In this document: one piece after another, positions 1 to 4,824 of the stretch
Layout of the letters: every line of letters begins with the position of its first letter
Numbering within the stretch: the stretch's first letter is position 1
From: Streptosporangiaceae bacterium
GTDB lineage: Bacteria > Actinomycetota > Actinomycetes > Streptosporangiales > Streptosporangiaceae
Direction: 5' to 3'
Length of the DNA: 5,067 bases
NCBI GenBank assembly: GCA_030052355.1
Contig: JASIGS010000755.1
Span: 1 to 5,067, forward strand
Notes under the pieces: generated by a model
What the model saw: the letters and a program-made list of their open reading frames with translations, nothing else
What the model was told of the DNA's origin: nothing
Database searches by the model: none
Program-made: the position numbers and the translations under genes

Positions 1-932
1 CCCGCCGTGCCCGAGGACGGACTGTTGCAGTCGCGATCCAGATCCGCGGACACGACCGTCAGAGGTCCGCCGGTTACCGGCAGGACCGCAAGGTCAGCAA
101 CGGACGGGAACCGTGGCACGTCGGTGACTGTGCAGGCGATGAGCTCGCCGTCCGCGGAGACGCGCGGCTGCGCGCAGGCGTGCGTCGACTTCGTCAGGCG
201 TACCGGAGCGCTGCCAGCATCGATGTCGTGCACGTAGACGTCATTGACGATCGTGTGATCGGCACCGGGCTGTCGTTGCGATACGAAGACGACCCTGCGC
301 CCGTCGGGATGCCAGCCGAAGTCTGCGTCGTCGTAGCCGCCGACGCTGATCTTGCGTGGCTTGCCGCCGGGCCTGGCGTGCACCACGTAACCCTGCCGCG
401 GCCGGTTGACGGTCCAGCCAACGCCGTCTTCGCGGTAGCGCAGCGTGGTGATCCGCAGCGGCGGGCGCCGGTCCTCGGGGAGCTCCCACCAGCCGCGGTC
501 GGTCGGCTCGCGCGCAACGAACAGCAGCCTGTCGCCCGTCGGTGACCAGGACAGCTCTTCGATGGGATCAGGCCAGCCTGTCATGAGCGGCTCGCTCGCG
601 GCGTCATCGAGCCTGTGTAGCCAGATGCTCCAGCCGTTCTCGTCTTTCCGGACTGTTGCCAGGTCGTGTCCGGCCGGCGCCCACGTCGGCAGCATCTCGA
701 CGGCTGCGGCCGGCTTCAGGCCGCCGGCTGTGGCCGGCTTCAGGCCGCCGGGCGCGGCGCTCCCGTCGGCGGGTCCGGTGATGACGACGCGTTCGTAGCG
801 GTTCGCGTCAACGTCTGGTGTCGAGACAACGGCTGCGAAGAGTGCGCCGTCGGCGGACAGGCCGACGCTGCCGACGTCGTGAAACCGTCCAAGGTCGCTC
901 GGCACGACCGGGGCGCGCTTCAGCTTCGCCAT
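1..932 (-). CDS. S9-family (prolyl oligopeptidase-like) serine peptidase, N-terminal beta-propeller part; runs off left edge
   Basis: The gene is read on the minus strand from ATG at 932. An in-frame TAG lies four codons upstream, so this is the first possible start; AGGACGG precedes it as a modest ribosome-binding site. The 310 visible codons begin MAKLKRAPVVPSDLGRF and form the blades of a TolB/PD40-like propeller: repeated S-x-DG or P-x-G-x-hydrophobic motifs occur near residues 26-33 (LSADGALF), 128-139 (LSWSPTGDRLLF), 205-217 (FGWHPDGRRVVFV) and 258-266 (VSADGELIA). This is the usual N-terminal half of acylaminoacyl-peptidase or dipeptidyl-peptidase-like S9 enzymes of about 600-700 residues, where the propeller gates access to an alpha/beta-hydrolase domain. 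The GxSxG serine, Asp and His would lie beyond the window, so activity cannot be judged. No signal peptide is seen, suggesting a cytoplasmic enzyme. It diverges from the Rid/LLM pair. A propeller protein without a peptidase domain is the main alternative. Confidence 0.85.
   Translation of the reverse strand, partial: MAKLKRAPVVPSDLGRFHDVGSVGLSADGALFAAVVSTPDVDANRYERVVITGPADGSAAPGGLKPATAGGLKPAAAVEMLPTWAPAGHDLATVRKDENGWSIWLHRLDDAASEPLMTGWPDPIEELSWSPTGDRLLFVAREPTDRGWWELPEDRRPPLRITTLRYREDGVGWTVNRPRQGYVVHARPGGKPRKISVGGYDDADFGWHPDGRRVVFVSQRQPGADHTIVNDVYVHDIDAGSAPVRLTKSTHACAQPRVSADGELIACTVTDVPRFPSVADLAVLPVTGGPLTVVSADLDRDCNSPSSGTA
701..751. repeat. 24-bp in-frame tandem duplication inside the S9 peptidase gene
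   Basis: Positions 701-727 and 725-751 are the same 27 bases with one mismatch (C at 707, T at 731), giving a tandem period of 24 bp. On the coding (minus) strand the two copies encode GGLKPATA and GGLKPAAA, residues 62-77 of the peptidase. The repeat lies in a Gly/Pro/Ala-rich stretch between the first and second propeller blades, so the extra eight residues should fit in a surface loop. The near identity suggests replication slippage in this lineage. Confidence 0.9.
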
Positions 933-1001
933 AGGTCCGTCCTAGCGGTCGACGCATCCAGGTCCGGTATGGCCAGTGCGTGGCCCCGACGAAGTCGCGA
1001 T

Positions 1002-1031
1002 GATCTACCTGGACCCGGTAACTGCACTCAA
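1002..1031 (-). promoter_or_regulatory. Weak promoter candidate for the S9 peptidase gene
   Basis: On the minus strand a TTGAGT (plus-strand 1026-1031) is followed after 18 bases by TAGATC (plus-strand 1002-1007), a partial match to a sigma-70-type -35/-10 pair. It would leave a leader of roughly 60 bases before the ATG at 932. The -10 match is poor, and actinomycete promoters are hard to call by eye, so this is only a candidate. Confidence 0.2.
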
Positions 1032-1040
1032 CCCTATGAT
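1010..1040 (+). promoter_or_regulatory. Probable promoter of the Rid-LLM gene pair
   Basis: TATGAT at 1035-1040 differs by one base from the TATAAT -10 consensus and stands out in GC-rich surroundings. Nineteen bases upstream, TGGACC at 1010-1015 is a four-of-six match to TTGACA. Transcription would begin near 1047, leaving about 50 bases of leader before the Rid start at 1096. The -10 is convincing; the -35 and spacing are only fair. Confidence 0.45.
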
Positions 1041-1041
1041 G

Positions 1042-1056
1042 CCGTTCGGCGAACGG
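1042..1056. promoter_or_regulatory. Perfect 6-3-6 palindrome over the predicted transcription start, possible operator
   Basis: CCGTTC-GGC-GAACGG is a perfect inverted repeat placed two bases downstream of the TATGAT -10 box, so it covers the predicted start of transcription. That position suits a dimeric repressor. The arms are in GTTC..GAAC order, the reverse of an actinobacterial LexA box (GAAC..GTTC), so LexA is not indicated. It could instead form a small hairpin at the 5' end of the mRNA. A 6-bp palindrome can arise by chance in GC-rich DNA, so only its position raises its value. Confidence 0.35.
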
Positions 1057-1095
1057 AACGACGGACGCCGTAGCGGCAGGGCCGAGGAGGGTGGC

Positions 1096-1488
1096 ATGAC
1101 AGGCCAGGGGGCGCAGCGCTTCCGCGAAGGCGGGTCGCTGGAGGACGAAGCGGGTTACTCGCGGGCGGTTCGCCTGGGTCACCTGATCGCGGTCAGCGGC
1201 ACCACATGCCGGCCCGCGGTTATCGGGCTAGGAACGCGTGCCCAGGCCCTCGACTGCCTGCAGCGCGTCGTCGCGGCGGTCGAACAGCTCGGCGGGTCGA
1301 GAGAAGGCATCTGCCGCACTCGGTTGTTCCTGGCGCCGGGCGCTGACTGGCAGGAGGCGGGTGCCGCGCACCAGGAGGTGCTGGGCGATGTCGCGCCGGC
1401 CAACACCACGCTGTATGTGCACAGCCTGATCGGTGACGGACTCCTCGTCGAAGCCGAGGCCGACGCGTGGGTTGACGGAGGGAGGTAG
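1096..1488 (+). CDS. Rid/YjgF/YER057c/UK114 family protein (non-RidA subfamily)
   Basis: The protein has 130 residues, the normal length of a Rid domain. The start is set by GAGGAGG at 1084-1090, five bases before ATG 1096; the same frame is open further upstream but has no ribosome-binding site there. Family hallmarks are the N-terminal strands around LGHLIAVSGTT (residues 27-37), the helix QALDCLQRVVAAVEQLGG (50-67), CRTRLFL (73-79), PANTTLYVHSLI (101-112) and the closing LLVEAEADAWV (116-126). RidA enzymes are trimeric cytoplasmic deaminases that hydrolyse reactive enamine/imine intermediates using an Arg (E. coli Arg105, in PARSCVEV). Here the aligned residue is Asn103, so the classical imine-deaminase activity is doubtful and the protein fits the Rid4-7-type groups of unclear function. 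It lies immediately before an LLM oxidoreductase gene with a few bases between them, which implies joint transcription and a linked reaction. Family assignment is sure; substrate is unknown. Confidence 0.88.
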   Translation: MTGQGAQRFREGGSLEDEAGYSRAVRLGHLIAVSGTTCRPAVIGLGTRAQALDCLQRVVAAVEQLGGSREGICRTRLFLAPGADWQEAGAAHQEVLGDVAPANTTLYVHSLIGDGLLVEAEADAWVDGGR

Positions 1489-1496
1489 CCACTATT
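1481..1496 (+). promoter_or_regulatory. Ribosome-binding site that points to an ATT start for the LLM gene
   Basis: GGAGG at 1481-1485 overlaps the end of the Rid gene. Eight bases later, at 1494-1496, lies an ATT in the LLM reading frame. The alternative GTG start at 1527 has no purine-rich box before it and would sit over 40 bases from this site. ATT is a rare but genuine bacterial start codon (infC and pcnB in E. coli). The site is clear; its use with ATT is inferred. Confidence 0.5.
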
Positions 1497-1526
1497 AGCA
1501 GCGCGGCGGGCGCCAGCGTTTTCAGC

Positions 1527-2492
1527 GTGCGTCTTAACAACGACTTGTCGGTTCAGGAGTTCACCGAGCTCGCGGCGGCGGCAGATCAGGCCGGTTTCGA
1601 TCAGGTCTGGGTGTCCCATGACCTGTTCTGGCGGTCGGCGCCGGTGCTGGTAGCGGCGGCGGCCGCCGCCACCCGGCGAGTGCGCCTCGGCATTGGAATC
1701 ATGAATCCGTTCTCCTCGCATCCGGCCGAGCTGGCCATGCACGCGGCAACGCTGCAGGAACTCAGCGGCGGCCGGTTCATGCTGGGCGTCGGCGCCGGGG
1801 CGGAGGAGTTCCTGGCCTGGGCGGGACTGCCGCGCCCGCGCCCGCTGTCCGCAGCCCGCGAGACGGTACTGGCCTGCCGGGCCCTGCTGGGCCGCGGCAG
1901 CCCGGCGAGCAGCGGATGGCAGCCTGAGGCACACCTGCGCTGGGACGGCCCGCCGGTGCCTATCTACCTCGGCGCCATGGGTCCAAGGATGCTGGCGCTG
2001 GGCGGCGAAGTAGCCGACGGGGTCCTCGGACTGTCGTTCCCGCCAGAAAGAGCAACGGCGTCTGCGGCCATCGTGCGTCGTGCGGCGTCGGCCGCGGGCC
2101 GGGACCCGCAGTCGATCGACATACCCGCCTGCTTCTGGTGTTCGGTCGACGATGATCCCGAGCGGGCCGCAGCCTCCCTGGCCGAGAAACTGGCCTATTA
2201 CGGCCCCTCCATCTCCGCCTCGCAGCTGGCAGACGTCGGGCTCAGCCCGGCGAGCTTCCTTCCCGCGGCGCGAGCACTGGAGCGCGGCGAGACGGCGAAG
2301 GCGAGGGGACTCATCACACCGCAGATGCTTCGCCTTGGCGTGTTCGGAAGCGCTGCCGACGTCGTGGAGCGGTGCCGTTCCCTGGCGGCCGCCGGTGCCA
2401 CTCATCTGTCCTTCGGCCCGCCACTCGGTCCTGACCCGATCGCCGCGGTCGTCCGGCTCGGCCGCGACGTGCTTCCCGCTCTCAAGTCGTGA
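1527..2492 (+). CDS. LLM-class (luciferase-like) flavin/F420-dependent oxidoreductase
   Basis: From the GTG at 1527 the product has 321 residues; from an ATT at 1494 it would have 332 and begin with ISSAAGASVFS before VRLNNDL. Family features are the first strand VRLNNDL with the following helix EFTELAAAADQAGFDQVWVSHD (about 11-32, joining the TIM-barrel core), LGIGIMNPFSSHPAELA (54-70), LSGGRFMLGVGAG (79-91), the cofactor-side loop VPIYLGAMGPRMLALGGEVADGVL (144-167) and the C-terminal THLSFGPPLGPDP (292-304). The last motif and overall pattern resemble the methylene-tetrahydromethanopterin reductase (Mer)-like branch, which uses coenzyme F420; FMN use cannot be excluded. The enzyme would be cytoplasmic. 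It follows the Rid gene within a few bases, probably with translational coupling. The pairing recalls RutA (LLM monooxygenase) and RutC (Rid) of uracil breakdown, but this protein is too unlike RutA to assign that pathway. The substrate is unknown. The start is the main uncertainty. Confidence 0.88.
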   Translation: MRLNNDLSVQEFTELAAAADQAGFDQVWVSHDLFWRSAPVLVAAAAAATRRVRLGIGIMNPFSSHPAELAMHAATLQELSGGRFMLGVGAGAEEFLAWAGLPRPRPLSAARETVLACRALLGRGSPASSGWQPEAHLRWDGPPVPIYLGAMGPRMLALGGEVADGVLGLSFPPERATASAAIVRRAASAAGRDPQSIDIPACFWCSVDDDPERAAASLAEKLAYYGPSISASQLADVGLSPASFLPAARALERGETAKARGLITPQMLRLGVFGSAADVVERCRSLAAAGATHLSFGPPLGPDPIAAVVRLGRDVLPALKS

Positions 2493-2499
2493 GAACTCG

Positions 2500-2525
2500 C
2501 CTCTTGTGGTCGCCACGGGAAGAGG
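2500..2525 (+). terminator. Hairpin after the LLM gene, possible terminator
   Basis: CCTCTTGTGG pairs with CCAC and AAGAGG across a TCG loop, giving a 10-bp stem interrupted by a three-base bulge (GGG, 2517-2519). It begins eight bases after the LLM stop and precedes the transpeptidase gene by about 100 bases. No run of T follows, as is common for terminators in GC-rich actinomycetes. It probably ends the Rid-LLM transcript or protects its 3' end. Confidence 0.5.
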
Positions 2526-2618
2526 AACCGCGGACCAAAGCTCAGAATGAGTGCCGCAGCGGAAACCGAAGTAGCCTCTCGATCGTCAGGGAAAATGGAT
2601 GCGGCAACGGAGCGGGTT

Positions 2619-2624
2619 GGGAGG
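2619..2624 (+). promoter_or_regulatory. Ribosome-binding site fixing the transpeptidase start at 2632
   Basis: GGGAGG lies seven bases before ATG 2632. An in-frame ATG at 2599 would add 11 residues, but no Shine-Dalgarno-like box is well placed for it (only AGGGA, 2588-2592, with 6 bases of spacing, which is weaker). The 2632 start also puts the protein start almost directly at the first 9-residue repeat. Confidence 0.65.
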
Positions 2625-2631
2625 CCCCCGG

Positions 2632-4599
2632 ATGACGGGACCATCGGCCGAAGAGCAGGACGGCCCGGCGGCGGCTGAGCAGGACACCATTCCGCCGTCG
2701 GACGACCACGAGACCAGTCCGGCGGCGGTTGAGCAGGAGGCCAGTCCGGCGGCGGATGACCACGGAACCGGTCCGTTGCTGGTTGAGCAGGACGCCAGCC
2801 CTGCGGCAGATGACCACGAGACAATTCCGGCCGCAGTTGAGCGGGGCGCGAGCCCGGCGGTGGATGACCACGGAACCGCTCCGGCGGCGCCTGACGACGG
2901 AGCCGCTCCGGCGGCCGTTGAGCCGGACGCCAGCCCGGCGGGTGACCGGGACAAGAACCGGACCAGGCGCGTCCGCGTCGCCATCGGTGCGGGCGCTGCC
3001 GTTGGCGTGGTGGGTATCGGCGTGTTGCTGCTGGCGCTCCTCGGCCGTCCTGGATTGTCGGTGTCCTCGGGTCAGGCGTTGGTCCAAGTCAGGCTGAGCG
3101 GGGTCGGAACCGAGGTCACCGGGGTTCAGGCGACCAGCGACGGACGGACGCTTGCGCTGGTGCGCGGGACGGCAGGCCTGGTGCCGGCCCATGGCATGCC
3201 TGCGGGCGGGGAAGTACGAGTCCACGTCAGCGCCGCCCCGCCCTCGTGGCTCCGCTGGCTCCTCGGCTCCGGGACGTCGACCTCCGCGACGTTGCGGGCG
3301 CCATCAGCTGCACCAGCCGAGCAGGTGGCGCTGACCGCGCAGCGAGGCGAGGTGACGCTGAGCTTCGACCACCCGGTGAGCGTCGTTGACTACCGCGTGG
3401 CCGGCGGGCCGCTACGGGTGATCCGGCTGTCTCAGCCCGCAGCAACGACCCAGGTGAGCGTGCCAAGGAACCAGCCGGGCGGCGCCCTGCAGGTAGCAGC
3501 TGCGGCATGGCCGTGGGTGCGCGTAGCAGCCAGCCCGTCGACGATCGACTGGGTTGTCGCGCCGCAGGGCGGCACGCCGGTCGCGGCCGCCGATCCTGCT
3601 CCCGGCAACACGCACGCCGCACTCGACGGCACGATCACGCTGAACTTCAACGAGCCGGTGGCGAAGGCCCTCGGCACGACCCGCCCGCGCGTCTCGCCGG
3701 CGATCGCGGGCACCTGGACGGAGCACGGCGCTGACACGCTCGTGTTCACGCCGGGCGGCTACGGTTTCGGCCCCGGCACCGCCGTCAGCGTCTCGTTCGA
3801 CCGTCCGGTCACAGTCGTCGGCGGCTCGTCCGCTGCGGTGAAGCCCGCCCGGTCTTATCACTTCGCCGTCGCGCCGGCCTCGGTACTGCGCTTGCAGCAA
3901 ATACTCGCCCAGCTGCACTATCTGCCGCTGAACTTCACGCCGTCGGCTGGCGTCAGTTCGCCGACTACCTTCGCCGGTCAGGTGGCGACCCTGGACAGCC
4001 CAATAAAGGGGGCCTTCTCCTGGCGCTGGGCGTCGGCGCCGGCATCACTGCGGGCGCAGTGGCAGCCCGGCTCGCCCACGGTGATGGTCAAGGGCGCGCT
4101 GATGGCGTTCCTGGCTGCGACGGACAGCTCGTACAACGGCTACACCGCCGATGACGAGACCGTGAACCAGCTCGCCGACAGCTCCTGGCAAGCGCTGTTG
4201 CACGCGGCCGCGGCCGACCGGCTGGACGCCGAGCCGTACTCCTACGTGTACGTCTCGGAGAACCTGCCGGAGACGCTCAGCTTGTGGGAGAACGGCAAGG
4301 TGGTGCTGACCACGCCGGCCAACACCGGCATCCCCGAGGAGCCGACCGCCCTCGGCACCTATCCGATCTATGTCCGCTACACGTTCAATTACATGACCGG
4401 GTTCAACCCCGACGGCAGCTACTACGACGACCCGGTGTACTGGATCAACTACTTCAACGGCGGCGACGCCGTGCACGGGTTCGTTCGAGCTTCATACGGG
4501 TTCCCGCAGAGCCTCGGTTGCGTCGAACTGCCCATCCCGACCGCCCACGTCGCGTTCAATCACCTCGCCATCGGCGACCTGGTGACCGTGGCCGCCTGA
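2632..4599 (+). CDS. Membrane-anchored Ig-like/YkuD L,D-transpeptidase with repetitive acidic cytoplasmic tail
   Basis: The product has 655 residues. Residues 6-104 are eleven acidic Pro/Ala 9-mers; 105-115 (DRDKNRTRRVR) are basic; 116-138 (VAIGAGAAVGVVGIGVLLLALLG) form one transmembrane helix, giving a type II topology with the tail inside. No lipobox is present. Outside are beta-rich segments (about 140-320), a Big_5/Ig-like domain (about 324-414, with TITLNFNEPV and DTLVFTPGGYGFGPGTAVSVSF), and helices resembling a peptidoglycan-binding domain in two halves (418-433 LQQILAQLHYLP; 484-522). The C-terminal YkuD domain (about 536-653) has TTPANTG, a HG pair at His615 and a nucleophile Cys630 in SLGCVEL. 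YkuD enzymes form 3-3 (or attach other) cross-links in peptidoglycan, and Ig-plus-YkuD layout matches mycobacterial LdtMt2-like enzymes. Odd points are Leu for the usual second His in SHGC and only 11 residues between His615 and Ser627 (14-17 typical). It seems to be monocistronic. Confidence 0.85.
   Translation: MTGPSAEEQDGPAAAEQDTIPPSDDHETSPAAVEQEASPAADDHGTGPLLVEQDASPAADDHETIPAAVERGASPAVDDHGTAPAAPDDGAAPAAVEPDASPAGDRDKNRTRRVRVAIGAGAAVGVVGIGVLLLALLGRPGLSVSSGQALVQVRLSGVGTEVTGVQATSDGRTLALVRGTAGLVPAHGMPAGGEVRVHVSAAPPSWLRWLLGSGTSTSATLRAPSAAPAEQVALTAQRGEVTLSFDHPVSVVDYRVAGGPLRVIRLSQPAATTQVSVPRNQPGGALQVAAAAWPWVRVAASPSTIDWVVAPQGGTPVAAADPAPGNTHAALDGTITLNFNEPVAKALGTTRPRVSPAIAGTWTEHGADTLVFTPGGYGFGPGTAVSVSFDRPVTVVGGSSAAVKPARSYHFAVAPASVLRLQQILAQLHYLPLNFTPSAGVSSPTTFAGQVATLDSPIKGAFSWRWASAPASLRAQWQPGSPTVMVKGALMAFLAATDSSYNGYTADDETVNQLADSSWQALLHAAAADRLDAEPYSYVYVSENLPETLSLWENGKVVLTTPANTGIPEEPTALGTYPIYVRYTFNYMTGFNPDGSYYDDPVYWINYFNGGDAVHGFVRASYGFPQSLGCVELPIPTAHVAFNHLAIGDLVTVAA
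2647..2943 (+). repeat. Eleven tandem 27-nt units encoding 9-residue acidic repeats
   Basis: Residues 6-104 of the transpeptidase split without gap into eleven 9-mers, all with Pro at the seventh position and mostly ending PAA. Units alternate between a DDH(E/G)Tx type (third, fifth, seventh and ninth units) and a VE(Q/R/P)xxS type (fourth, sixth, eighth and eleventh), so the higher-order period is 18 residues (54 nt). The segment is acidic, has no hydrophobic stretch and should be disordered in the cytoplasm before the membrane helix. Confidence 0.93.
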
Positions 4600-4624
4600 C
4601 CGCGGCCCGGCGCGACCCTGGGTG

Positions 4625-4647
4625 CTGGCTCAGGACAAGGCCAGTTT
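4625..4647 (+). terminator. Weak hairpin after the transpeptidase gene
   Basis: CTGGC (4625-4629) and GCCAG (4640-4644) form a five-base stem with a ten-base loop, followed by TTTGTGTTG. It begins 26 bases after the stop codon. The stem is short, so this is only a possible terminator. Confidence 0.3.
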
Positions 4648-4770
4648 GTGTTGTGAGCGGAACGGGCCTATGGATGCTCGACTGGTCCTGACGACGGGAT
4701 CGGCGCTCGGTCACCGAAGTGATGCTCCACTTCCTGCCGTGTCGGTCACGAGGAATGTCAGTGCTGCCGA

Positions 4771-4795
4771 GTATTATCGAACATATAAGCGATAC
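4771..4795 (+). promoter_or_regulatory. AT-rich island, possible promoter or operator for the gene at 4825
   Basis: A conspicuous AT-rich patch lies 30-54 bases before the ATG at 4825. It holds -10-like hexamers TATTAT (4772-4777) and TATAAG (4784-4789) and an inverted repeat, TATCG (4775-4779) with CGATA (4790-4794). No convincing -35 box is found at 16-19 bases upstream of either hexamer. The rest of the 4600-4824 gap shows nothing I can name. Confidence 0.35.
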
Positions 4796-4824
4796 CGGTG
4801 CTGGCGGCGGGAAGGGAGGCGGCG

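Noticed and set aside
1042..1056. LexA/SOS box
   Set aside because: The arms are GTTC then GAAC, the reverse order of the GAAC..GTTC core, with a three-base rather than four-base spacer.
180..1073. Plus-strand open frames at 180-545, 445-798 and 666-1073
   Set aside because: They lie opposite the S9 peptidase, whose minus-strand translation shows several propeller motifs in order; the plus frames have no motif or ribosome-binding site support.
976..1095. Extension of the Rid protein to an in-frame ATG at 976
   Set aside because: It would add 40 residues outside the Rid fold, cover the predicted promoter and palindrome, and lacks the strong GAGGAGG box found before ATG 1096.
1096..2492. Assignment of the Rid-LLM pair to the Rut uracil pathway
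   Set aside because: The LLM protein resembles the F420/Mer-like branch rather than RutA, and no other rut gene is visible; only the general pairing is similar.
1179..2516. Long minus-strand open frame (445 codons) opposite the Rid-LLM genes
   Set aside because: It is Arg/Gly/His-rich with no recognisable motif, while both plus-strand genes show clear family motifs throughout. Long antisense frames are expected opposite genes with GC-rich third positions.
2542..3225. Minus-strand frames (2542-3225, 2586-2984, 2402-2824) with regular repeats
   Set aside because: Their periodicity is the mirror of the 27-nt coding repeats of the transpeptidase tail. No ribosome-binding site or domain supports them.
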